Assembly: GCA_036362985.1 (NCBI GenBank)
Contig: JAYGXS010000004.1
Location: forward strand, 20,422,342-20,486,341
From: Ligula intestinalis
Lineage: Eukaryota > Platyhelminthes > Cestoda > Diphyllobothriidea > Diphyllobothriidae
Length of the DNA stretch: 64,000 nt
Reading direction: 5' to 3'
The position numbers and the translations under genes are program-made. Shown in pieces: positions 19,386-30,240 of this stretch (positions within the stretch are counted from its first letter, which is position 1; the number at the start of each line of letters is the position of its first letter). The notes beneath the pieces are model-generated. The model was not told the origin of the DNA, searched no databases, and worked only from the letters and a program-made list of their open reading frames with translations.

Positions 19386-22300
19386 TTTCATTCGAGATGA
19401 AGATGTTTCAATTTTATGCAAAGATAGTTTGTGTTAAGTAGTCCTCTGTGCTTTTATACGGCCACTTTCCAACAGCGACAGTTAAAGCGTGTACTTCAAA
19501 TGATGGCTCTAGAGTGGGGAGGTGGGTGCAGAAACCCTGAGTTCCAAATGAGGATTTTTATATGGATAGTAGGCATCGGCAGCATCTATGGCACTCTTTC
19601 TCTGCCCCACCCGCCTGCAGCCGGTGTCAAGAAGACGGAGGCGGGATCGTGTGCAGGTGGTTGGCACGTCTTGTGCCTACACCTTCGCATGCCACTTCGG
19701 ACGCCCCAGTGTCAGCCAATCCGACTCATCCTGACAGTATCACGGTGACTTTCTCCACCTGGTGGAATCAGTTCTCCGAAACCCAGGATTTACTGTCTGA
19801 AGACGTGGGTGCGCAAAAGTTAGAACAGCGCTTAAAGCAGAGACCAATTAAAGCTTTGGAGCGTCATGGAAACTACAGCTGACGAAGAGCACTTGCAGGC
19901 GAACGTAGAATGACTTCCAGAATGGCCGAATGACCGGCTTTTACCTTTCAAGGAAAACTAGTGTAATATTCAGAGAGTTGGTCGAACAGGTCTCAGAATC
20001 CGCAGACTGCAAGGAATGGACGCATAAGACTTGTAAATAGAGACCACGGTCTCGTTTAAACCTTCGCTGCACCGATCAAAGGTGGGCGAATTTCAGATGT
20101 CAGTTCCATACTTTGGTAGGACTTGTGCATTATTATTCAAATGCTAATCACTTTATCTCACACAGATTCGGAGTGCATACTGGGTGCGACTTCTTAAAAA
20201 GCACACAAAGGCCCTGCTTATAGTATAATATCTACTGGCCTTAGCAAGCATGAGTAATAGAAATAAGTGCTCTTAGTATAGGCACGTACCTATAGCAGAA
20301 GTATCTTTAGTCGGCACAGCTCGATGGATAGAGTTGAGAGTGCGGACAACAAGGCAAACGCTCTTAAGCTCAAAGCTCCAAGCATGTACTGATTCGAAAT
20401 AGTTTAAAACCTAGATTTGCACTCCTATTTGAGACAAGAAGGGCATGAGCCCCAGCGCTAACTTCAAACCAGCGTCATTTGTGAGAAATTTTAGCGTCAG
20501 AGTTAGTACTGATACTACTAAGAGTCAACTACATTGATGGTCAGTAGAAACGGTAGGAGTAGTATCAGTCTTGGCCTCCTTGGGCCTGTCTTCACACCTT
20601 CTATGGGTGAGTGAGGGTAGATAGTACAGCAGTACCCACGCAAAGACCACTGTCACTTAAGACTAAGTTAGGCAGTGTTTCGGCATGCATTTGATAAAGC
20701 AGATTACGCTGGACCCTATTTAGTCTTCGAGACTCCGGGAGAGGGCGAAGAGTGCGGGGCCGCTAATTACGTCCTCTATCACTTTAAATCTAACCCCTGA
20801 GACCGGACCAGTCTGTTGGTGCACTTGGTGGACTTCATCGAAATCGATGGTCAAACGCACACACGTGTGCCACTACAGTACCCATTTGTGGTACGCAGTC
20901 CCAGTAATGCTTACCGCGACCTGATATGAACCCCCTACTGGTCCAGCACATCAATCACGTGGCCCATGCTACGGGCAGGTTAGCCTAGCCATATTTGCAC
21001 CGGAAACATTTGCCACTTGTGCACTTCCTCTCGTAACTAAATGCTCTATTTAGGGAGTTTGGAAGATTGTCGCGCTTGCTGATGGACCATGGGCCAGATA
21101 AGGATAAGTTGATCAGGTTGCATCGCCTGCAAGAACTCATACATCACTACATCATACTATGAACCTGACTTCTTAGAGGACTAAAACACTACTATCCTGA
21201 AACTTTTTCAACCAAGGACGTTCATTGGGCACGTTAAGTTTCACCCAGATGTGAGGTTTTTCCAATTTGACTGTTAACTGTTTTTCAAACAGGCAGTAGA
21301 CTAACTTCTTGCTACTTAGGGCAAGTAGCGCAGGCAAAACAACTGTTGTTCCGGTTCCGCAGGTCGCTTAATCAGTTTCCTATTCAAATAATCCTTTTAT
21401 GATATGGTAATTTGTCCTCCTGGGGGTGAATTCAAAAAAACAAACAAAAAACATCAAACACACCTGTGCGTTGCTTAGGTAAGCAGTTAACACGATTAGA
21501 CTGCTGTGAAATATCCTTGAGTTAGTCATTTTTTGGCGTGATGCGTAATCCACAGGGTTAGGTTCTTACAAAAAACTAAATGAGCGTATAATGGGATTTT
21601 GCCTTCAAACAATGACGGAAAACTCTCCAGTATGTCCCTTCGTTTAGTTTATTAGTATTTCTTAAGAACATATTTTAACTACTTTGGTCACCTTCAGCTA
21701 CTTATGTGGTCATAAGCCTATAATACCTTACGGTTCTTTTCATAAGAATGTTGCATCCTCTATTCGGACCTATTACTAATGAAATCCTGACAAGCAGGAA
21801 AAAGCACGTGTTTGCCCTTTGCCTACGTCACCGTTTCTCAGTTAGGGAGCCCCAAAGCTCAACCTAGGACTTGCTTGATAGTTTGCGAGCGCTCTTCTGC
21901 ACAACACACGGCCCCGTTCCCTGCGCATTGTAGCAGGTAACATAGATACTGACGAAAAAATGCACTTACTGCCGGGCGGAGAAAGATAAAGCAGAACGCC
22001 CCTATTTCATCGGGGTATGCTACGCTGCATGAGAACTTAAACAACTGAAAGACACACTTGCTGATAGTAAACTTAAAATATACACTGCTTAAAAATCCTG
22101 GATGATGCAATGAGAGCCAATTGGGTTTGTGAATTTGTATTCTGCGCCGTGAGAATATGAATCTAATCTTGTGTACTGAATGCACTGAAAGTGTCCATGT
22201 TGGAAAAGCCAAAACCAGTGAAGGTTTTATTTGAAATTACTAGCGTATCACCGACTTAGGTAATAGACCAGGGTGCCACGTAGAGCCAGCGCGTCAAAGG

Positions 22301-24219
22301 CGTGCCCATAGTGAACAGAGAACGCATTCTTCTCTTCTCCATTGCATTACCCAGGGACGCCCAATCTTGTAGACTGATATAGTGGTTGATTGTTTGCGCC
22401 CTATATTTGTGCTCGGAGGTTCAGGCACCCCAGCCACTTCGTAAAAAAGTTCTCGGAGAACTTTAGAGGGCTAATTCTCCTAGCAAACGAGGTCATTATA
22501 CCTGCTAACGTCACATCTCACCTAATTTCTTGCAAGGAACTCGAAAATTTAGCTTGGACACACCTTTATGCTTCAGCTCTTGAATGCATGATGCGTGCCC
22601 GACGATACAGTGTGCGAGCAAATTAAGTGCATGCCAGTGGGCTCATTGATTTCGAACTCATAACCGGGGCGACCATGCGACGGTTGGAGTTGCTTTTCAT
22701 TCAAAATCACAGATGGTAAATTTAGACTCGGTTAGTGCATAATAACTATGTTGTTACTAAGCGGAAATCAGATTCTGACACTCAAAGAAAATCACATTGC
22801 CATCTTCTATGACCTAACATTTACACATGATGAAGGAAGCAAGCGGTTTATCCCCCTTAATGTCTACCGCCGCCATAAATTTTGTACAGATCTAGAGCCT
22901 AAGCGCTTCAGGAAGTTGATAAACGTGTTGTAAGCACTGAATTTCAATAACAATCACTCGCTCAGTCAAGAACGCAGCTGCATATGAGGTACCGTATCCG
23001 CAAATATTAACGCAGTGCATTTAACTGGAAAATGTTTTGCTGCGCGGATAGTTATTCAAGCAAGTTCCTTCACACGTACTTGTACAAATGAGACGAGAAA
23101 CCAGATCACATCAGCCGCCAAGTCTTGGTGAATGTTCTCGCGACTAAAAAATGTGTCCCAAATCAGCGGCGGCTTCCCATACTCCTTGAAGGTGCACACA
23201 TATGGGAAGCAACAATCAGGCCTCAGATCATGAGGCCAATAGGCCAACTGACACGGAAGGCAACATTTGGAGCCGTTTTGCGAGTGTGGTTCGAAATTAC
23301 TCCTGACGCGCATAGACAAGCATGCAGGAGCAATGAGGAGAAAAGACGCCAGATCAGGGATCATTTGACCGTAGCTGTCCTCGTCTTCAAGAAAGAAGAG
23401 ATCGACATTTTCGCGAAAGGCGAAGAACGCGTGAGTCGCGAGTTCTCGGGACACTAGTCCATAAACAAGAACCGCGATCTCCCCTCTATAATCTCCTGCG
23501 GATATTTTGCCTGGGCAGAACAATAAGCAATGCAGAAAGAACGTGGGCGTACATAACTTTTAGTGTAGCATATGCGAGCCAAATTTCAAAGTCGTAATGA
23601 TGCAAATAACCAACTCCGAACTGTTGGCAATTAGCGATTCAGACGCGGGCGAGGTTGCAATTCTTGCACTAATTATCTTATATAAGTACGTGAGCAGCTT
23701 ATTATTGCAGTTTTGTGGTGGTCATATAATGACATTTGAACACAGGCGTCTCCATTTTTGAAAACGTCAGAAGAAAAATATACCTTTCCAAACGAACGCC
23801 TCTTTTGGGCGTATCACTAGAAAATCCGATTAATTCTGGATCCATTGTGCGTTTTTGGTAATGTCTCGATTGATGGGTTCAAATGCTCTTCCGAAAAGTC
23901 ACCTGAAAGCATTACTTTTTCTAAAACAAGCACACAAAGTACCGTTTATTTGTACAAACAAAGTTTGGGGTGGTTTCTCAATTGCTTTCTGTCTTTGCAT
24001 GAATAAGATAGCAAATAGAGACCACAACAGCTTTAATTTATTCAGAATCAATATATAACAGCAGTCATTTTTCAACCAGGTGAATAGTCAGTAATAATGT
24101 TGCCTTTAAACTTGGGATACACGAAGGAAAAATTGGGACGGGAATTAATAAAATCTAAGGTTGATTAAATGTAGGCACATGCGCGAATAATCGATGTCCA
24201 GATAGTATGTTGCTTTCAT
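19386..24219. other. Long stretch without a recognised gene
   Basis: Candidate frames exist (106 codons at 19562-19882 plus; 155 codons at 23056-23523 minus, overlapping 110 codons at 23125-23457 plus) but none shows a motif I recognise. The 20.7-21.1 kb part is GC-richer and looks like decayed coding or retroelement sequence without an open frame. No tRNA, SINE or ribozyme core was seen. Confidence 0.4.
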
Positions 24220-24625
24220 CATCACAGAAGAGGAAAAAGAGGCAAATTCTGAGACCAAAATGTAAGATGATATTTCAAAAGCATTCTCGTTTCCATTGTC
24301 AGAGCGTGATATCTGTTTTCTTGTTGGCGTTAAAAGAATTTGCCTGATGGCTAAACGCGTATTTTGGCTGCCTGATGCTCGCACGTCGATAGATTGTACC
24401 GATCGATTGCTGGTGGTTGTTTAAATTGTTTGAGCCATCGCGGGCGCTTCCATGCGATGCGCCACGTCGTTCATGTGCCTTCTGAGCGTTTCCACTTTCT
24501 TCGCTCGCGGCTGCCGGCTGTTTGCTCTGCGTAACTTCCGTCGCCCGACCTATTACTACGCTTTGAGCAGATGCTTGCCTTGTACGGAACGCCTTTGAGA
24601 AAGCAAGAGTAGTAGGCCGAGCCAA
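24220..24625 (-). repeat. Palindrome, left arm
   Basis: About 400 bp whose reverse complement matches 24680-25085 at roughly 80-85% by eye. Landmarks are CAAGAAAACAGAT, CGCTCTGACAA and GATGGCTCGAACAATTTAAAC-like blocks read from the minus strand. A 130-codon frame (24688-24299, minus) runs through the arm. Confidence 0.82.
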
Positions 24626-24679
24626 TGACAAGGTGGCCAGATTGCTGCTAGAAAGTTGGTCCTCGATTGGCACACTTAA

Positions 24680-25085
24680 CCGAGCCATAGATCTTTATCC
24701 CTCCTACCAAGCGCTCCGCACAAGGCTAACATCTGCGCAGAACGGAGCAGTAGGTTGGGCAAAGGAAGATACGCAAGGCAAACAGCCGGCAGCCGCGAGC
24801 GAAGAAGGTGGAAACACTCAAAAGGTACATGAACGACGTGACACATCGCATGGAGGCGCCCGCGATGGCTCGAACAATTTAAACAACCACCAGCAATCGA
24901 TCGGTACAATCGATCGACGTGCGAGCATCAGGCAGCCAAAATACGCGTCTAGCCATCAGACAAAGTCGTTTAACACCAACAAGAAAACAGATGTTACGCT
25001 CTGACAAAGGAAACGTGAATGCTTTTGAAATATCAGCTTACAACTCGGTCTCAGAAATTGCCTCTTCTTCTTCTTTCTCTTCCGG
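24680..25085 (+). repeat. Palindrome, right arm
   Basis: Inverted partner of 24220-24625, separated from it by about 55 bp (24626-24679). A 123-codon plus-strand frame (24633-25004) encodes almost the same peptide as the left arm (both with KQPAAASEE, NNLNNHQQSIGTI, RRASIRQPKYA). Long inverted arms with a short spacer suggest a foldback-type DNA element or an inverted duplication. No target duplication was identified. It abuts PLE-5. Confidence 0.82.
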
Positions 25086-25086
25086 G

Positions 25087-26025
25087 CTAATAAAGGCAAA
25101 AGGCAGGCATGTGAGGCAGTTGGATTTTAGCCCCATGATCGGGTTTCTCCCGTCGTTTATTGGCTGCTTCCATAAAGCGCAAGGTTCGATTTGTTCGTGC
25201 TCGAACTAGGACTTGGAAAAAAGTTTTGAGGTCAACAGAGTGACCACTGTCTAGCATGTGTTTTATAAAGCAGAACCGTAGAACCTGATTTTCTTCTTTA
25301 AAAAGACAATTAGGTAAAGTTTCAGCGGCCCTGGTCACCAATTGTTTTGCGTTCGGGTGGCGTACAAAGGCAGGACATTCTTTGTCCGGCTAACTGGAAA
25401 GACTTTAGTGGGAGTGAGGAACACTAGCTCAGCTGCATTGTACGTTCTTTCTATGATACGCTTAAATGTATTTGAAAAATTGTCCCCCTTAACCAATAAA
25501 GATATAAAACAGGCTTTTCAGAATCACTGTTCTGTAGATTTCGGTTTAGAAGAGCTGCTGTATTTTTGAACGAAACGTGAAGGAAAGGCACGTTTCAGTA
25601 GGACCTCGTTGATGCAGGCAATTTCTGCATATATGGTTTCACTGGAGAAAATATTGTTAGCTCTCTAGAAAAGGTACAGTAGCAGATTTTGATTTCACAG
25701 TGTTGGTGTGAAGCTGGTAAGATGTAGGCAGTGTGCTGTCCAGGTAGTTTTTTTCAGAAAGCAGTGCGCCTCAGTGAAACATCCTCGTCTCTGAACAAGA
25801 GGACGTCTTAGAAGGACAACTTGTTGTTCTGTTATCGTAAACTGAATCTTCAAATGCAATTTATTCATAAAATTATGAAGAATTTGGGCGTCTTTTTTGG
25901 TATCAATAATAGTGAATATATTATTCACATATCGCCTTAATATTGTTGTCGAATAAGGTAGGCCCGAGTGGAATCCTCATTGCAACTCCATCGATTTTCC
26001 TAGTAATCGTCCCTCTTTCCTACCA
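25087..26025 (-). pseudogene. PLE-5: decayed Penelope-like element
   Basis: Minus strand, from high to low coordinates: KIDGVAM and PLGPT (about 25990), a deletion, then NNIFTIIDTKKDAQ where the catalytic DD is replaced by NN, IKFTI-like IQFTITEQQ, KKTTWTAHC, LLKRAFPSRFVQKY (about 25600), FKRIIERTYNAAELVFLTP (about 25460), and LVTRAAETLPNCLFKEENQ with HMLDSGHSVDLKTFFQVLVRARTN near the C-terminus. The YIG block itself is lost. Multiple frames are used. The changed catalytic pair alone would abolish RT activity. Confidence 0.83.
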
Positions 26026-27195
26026 ACCTCCTTCTGAAGTATATTTGTTTTCCTTTTATCGCTGAAAAACTTGTACTTTTTAATCTAGAATAAGCAACCT
26101 AACGACGAAGGTGACATCTCTTTTTAAAACGTAGTCCGACACAAAAAAATTAAATCCCAGTATTTTATTCAAATTTAAACATTTACAACTCATCGTGCAC
26201 TAAACATAACCCTAGCAAAGCCTTACATTTTACCCTAATTTCCTCTGGAATTAGGCGACGTTTGTATTTGTCCAACTCACGTAGTTTCATCTTCCGTCTA
26301 TAATTGCTTGTATATGTTGTGCGAACAATAAAAATCGGAATATTATTCAAGCTGTAGCATAGTTTAATTCTAAAAAAGAGAAGAATTTATTCGAAAAAAT
26401 GGATGCAACCGGAAAATCCATCAGGTCAGTAGGAAGCAGCCGTGGTGAGGGTCACGCTTTCATATCGTTATGACTTCAATTGAAAACTTAATGTGTGCCC
26501 AGCTATTCGTAGTGGCTTCTTAATACGCCTGTACGGCATCCATCTTATGATAATACCCTGTATTAGTAATTATCGTAGAACATAATCTCAAACTATTTCA
26601 GTTCCGTCAAGATGCTGCCTTTAGAGCAAGTTTTTTTCTGACTGTATGCAAAGAACAGTTATCTTTCAATAGTATTGTTACTTAGGTAGTATAAATGCTT
26701 CCAATTGCATTTTGGTGACAAAACTATGCACAACACTTTTATTTTTTACCGATTTTGTAACAAACTTCTCCGGTTTGCAAAAGTTAAAATTCCGCGATTG
26801 GAATCAGAGACCACATTATGCTCACCGGAATGTGTTCGTTTGTTCGCGGACATTTCGGACAGCTGGGCTGGCTGTCCTTCGTCAAAGCACGAACTGACTT
26901 TATCGATCAGCAATTCAAAATTGTGGCTGTATGTGCTGGCCATGGGCTGATCGATCTTTTTCTTCGCTCGCTACTTGGCCCTCCATGTGGATTTTTTTTC
27001 CTCGACCAGCGACACCTGCTTCTTCCACCGGTGGCCATGGTGAGATCGGCAAGATAGATGGACTGTGGACAAATTTAGGATTTGTATGGCTTTTATAGCC
27101 ATCTGGACAGGAAACGTGGCGCCCCGCCTGCTTCAATTAAATTGTTTTCCGATGACTATCAGGTAGAGCAAATATCTCCGTGTCTGACCAGTAAC
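26026..27195. other. Unassigned stretch
   Basis: AT-rich to 26.7 kb, then mixed. Overlapping short frames on both strands at 26705-27136 have no recognised motifs. No gene supported. Confidence 0.4.
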
Positions 27196-27380
27196 ACTAA
27201 CCACAACAGAAAAGTAATCTGTAACCTAAATCTTAACCCTAATCCTACCCTGAACCTTAAATCCACAGTCAAAACAAAATCAAACCATACACCTTCACCT
27301 AATCCTAACTCAGACGCAAACTTTGGCCGTAACCGCAACTTTACACATAAGCCTTATCTTAGCTCTTACCCCTACTCAAC
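27196..27380 (+). repeat. Degenerate telomere-like hexamer repeat (AACCCT type)
   Basis: Loosely repeated CCTAAT/CCTAAC/CTTAACCC units, clearest at 27222-27260 (TCTTAACCCTAATCCTACCC). The frame through it (Asn/Pro/Leu rich) is a by-product of the repeat. Similar material occurs at 44696-44765 and, in opposite orientation, at 48695-48795 and 62488-62625. Confidence 0.6.
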
Positions 27381-30045
27381 TTAGCCATAAATAAAATCTT
27401 CCCAGAACGACGCGCAAAGCCGCAGGTATTGCGAACGTGTCTTGTCTAGGTGGCCATTAAAGTCGTCCTTATCCGAAAATTTGGCAGTAGTCCAATCTAG
27501 TCACCGCAAATGTGATGATCCAACTCACTGTTGACATGCGGCACAGACATACATATAGCTAACACTGTTCAATTCAGACAGATATAGTCTGTTTAGTGCC
27601 GAGTTAAAAGGCCGTCGGATATAAACGTAAGATATAGCTTTCAAGCTTGCCGAAGTACAAGATGTACAGTTTTTACTTTTTCCACCCCAGTTGAATAACT
27701 TTTTCCAGCGTAGCGGTAAAGGCAAAAAAATGTAGCCTTCCTCTGTCTAGCAGGTAAATTACTATAATAACCTTTTTCAAAAAGCACTTTTTAGGCTCGC
27801 TCCAACTCACATCCCAACAACGAAGAAGACCAAGGAATTTTTGAAGACTGGAATTGCGAAGAAGAGTTGACTAGCGTTACCCGCTTTTTTTCGAAGCGCT
27901 GGCGGCGACATGGTTTTCTGCACCGTCTTAGAAGCTTATATATTCCTCTCCCACTCTACCTAGCCTGACAGTTGTCTCCATGGTGCTCAAGCAAATTGTG
28001 TTTACCGCAGGAAAAACAACTAAAGCCCCGGTAGTGAGTGCTGTTGAGCGTTACAGGCAGCGTGTTGGGGCGGCACGGTTATGCCATGGCTAGAAGCCAC
28101 TGGCTTCGCGCATGTGTCCACCGTAGCTGCTAGAGCATATCACATGCCGATCGATAGATGCCTCATCGTCAGCCGCCGCCACATGCGCGCATGTGTGCTT
28201 AAATGCGTGGCATGCCTTCGCTGAAGCGTGCGCCAACTTTCAGCATTAAATTTTTCTAGAGGCGGCCCCTTGTCTCTGCCATGCAAGAGTAGACGTAAGC
28301 ATGCACATGAATTGTGTGCGTGCGTGTGTGCGTGTGCATACATGTTTGTAGCGGGGTTGGGGTTGGAGCAGCCGACTTACTCTAATTAAGATGCGTGCAC
28401 GCACAGGCTTCTTAAAGACGCACCAATACACACGTACACGCACACTAACACGGACCCGCCAATGAGTGCTGCGCAAGGGGCGCAGGCTTGGGACGCGTGC
28501 ACAAGTATTGGCACGCAGGTTTCAAGGTCACGCCAAGCTTCTGCGCTCGGGCATGCTAAGTGTTCGCTCGGGCACGCGCATGCACAAGCAGCGTTTATGC
28601 GTCGCAAATTATACCAGTGCATTAGTGCCGAGGAGACCCCACATGTACCTACAATGCTCTGCTACTGCTGCTATGCCAAAACTCTACGCTCGGAGTACCT
28701 TCGTTGACAGCAATAACCAATAAAGAAAGTCAGCGTGAGAAACACAGGCTTTGTTTTATCCCTATCACAACTCCACCCTTCCCCCTTTTCGAGCTTCCAA
28801 CCGCCGACCTTGCCGGAGTAGCTTCCACAATTTGCTTCTATGTGTGGCAGGTAAACGTTTGAGAGTCTATGCAATAGTTAACATTATTTTTTACAGTTGA
28901 CCTCTTTCTACTAAGTGAGGACTCTTATAATTGTCACTTTTATTTGCGTATCCAACCGGGGCTGATACTGTGGAATATACTGTTTGATGTGATTTACTGA
29001 CTACTGTTAACTTGCAAGTAGGCTTAAATTGTAGTCGTGTTTACGGTAAGGAGGTATATCAACGACGATGACCAAGACTGAATGAAATTTTGGAAATTTT
29101 ATTTCAGTATTCGGAAGGGTAAATTCAAGTTATGCCATTAATTATCAGGAAAAAGGCGAAACGGGGCTGCTGGTTCTGGCATGGACTGCCAACTTGAAAT
29201 GCATGCATTTAAAAGTGCACTTAAAAAGTGCTGCCCCATTGCTCAGATGTGGGGGTGTTTCCAGTCATTTGGTTTCACTTTGCCATAACTTTATAGAATC
29301 CTGATTTATTTGCTTACATTTTTGCCATTCCGGTCTTTTTTCCTTTTATCTTTTGCAATAAATGGGATTAAATTTTTTCAAATTCGGTCATGCGAACAAC
29401 GTCTCGAAATTATTTATCACCGAACACAAGTTATTTTAATAGCAAATAAATGTTTTCTCATCTTAAATATCTCGTGTTTAATGTTCACCTTGTCATAAAT
29501 CTTCAAGAAGTTGTGCTTGGAATGAAATTGCTGAATTTTTACGTTTCCTCCAGACTTCTGGCTAACAGCACCATCTCTTAGTGCAGGTGAATCATTCAAG
29601 CTGCACTTATACCCCAGAATTGCACTCTTCATCCACCACAAGACATTGTCAGACATTGCCTGTTTTTAGTCATCTCCGCTAGCTTTAACGATTTTGACCA
29701 GTGGCTGCAATAATTAAAGCGAGTAGAGCTCATCTACGCTTTGCTCATTCAGACTTAAATAAGAAGGTGGCCAGAATTATTGATGATAGTTTGCTTCACA
29801 GAAAATTCCATTCTTCGCCTAGCTTTCAACCTTGTTGTAACAGAAGGCCAGGCCGATATATATCCGCCAATAACGCTTCGTCTGAGTCCCCAAAGGAAGA
29901 ACACGACAAAAAGTGTGGCAGCAGAAGTCTTGAAGTGTAATAGGTACAACATATTCAGAGCAACAAATGCGTGTAAATGATGTCCTGAGGAATAGATCGG
30001 TGCACAATAAATAATATATGCTCCCAATCTACAACCGGCTAGACA
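27381..30045. other. Unassigned stretch, including alternating purine-pyrimidine region
   Basis: 28080-28700 is GC-rich with many TGCGTG, CACGCA and GCATGC runs, so opposing frames on both strands are artefacts of composition. No gene, tRNA or element recognised. Confidence 0.45.
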
Positions 30046-30240
30046 TTGACGTCAATGGCTCAATGGTTAGGACGTCTGCCCCTGACCGGCGAGGCGCGAG
30101 TTCGAAACTCGGATGCGGCAGCAATTTCAGCTGCTACACTAGAGTTGGCTTCCCGTGGCTGATGAGGGCTAATAGCCCGAATTAGCTATATCACGGTGCC
30201 TTGTCTGAGCCGGAATACTCTTATGATGTCCATTGATCCA
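30046..30240 (+). mobile_element. tRNA-headed hammerhead SINE, copy a
   Basis: Head with an A-box (TGGCTCAATGG at 30056) and a B-box (GAGTTCGAAAC around 30098-30108), the two internal promoter elements of a Pol III tRNA-like gene. There follows GCGGCAGCAATTTC, then a hammerhead-like core and a tail with CTTGTCTGAGCCGG (compare CTTTGTCGG in other copies). No ORF. It is the most diverged subfamily member, yet keeps paired stems. Confidence 0.82.
30153..30196 (+). ncRNA. Hammerhead-like fold in SINE copy a
   Basis: CCGTG (30153-30157) pairs with CACGG (30192-30196) as stem I. CTGATGA is 30159-30165. Stem II is a perfect 5-bp GGGCT/AGCCC hairpin with a 3-nt loop (30166-30178). The GAAA box is GAAT (30179-30182). 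The stems differ in sequence from all other copies but pair fully. The altered fourth base of the GAAA box probably weakens or abolishes cleavage. Confidence 0.65.

Noticed and set aside
19870..19900. CTGACGAAGAGC with GGCGAACG, resembling a hammerhead repeat
   Set aside because: GAAA is GAAC, and stem I pairing is absent. Too weak to annotate.
20320..20395. tRNA-like head with GATGGATAGAG and a CTCTTAAGCTC hairpin
   Set aside because: No B-box and no SINE body follow.
27082..27384. 100-codon Asn/Pro/Leu-rich frame
   Set aside because: The frame is a translation of the degenerate hexamer repeat, not a gene. The same applies to the minus frame at 62403-62681.
28140..28723. Cluster of opposing open frames of 60-85 codons
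   Set aside because: All lie in a GC-rich alternating TG/CA region that lacks stops on both strands by composition.
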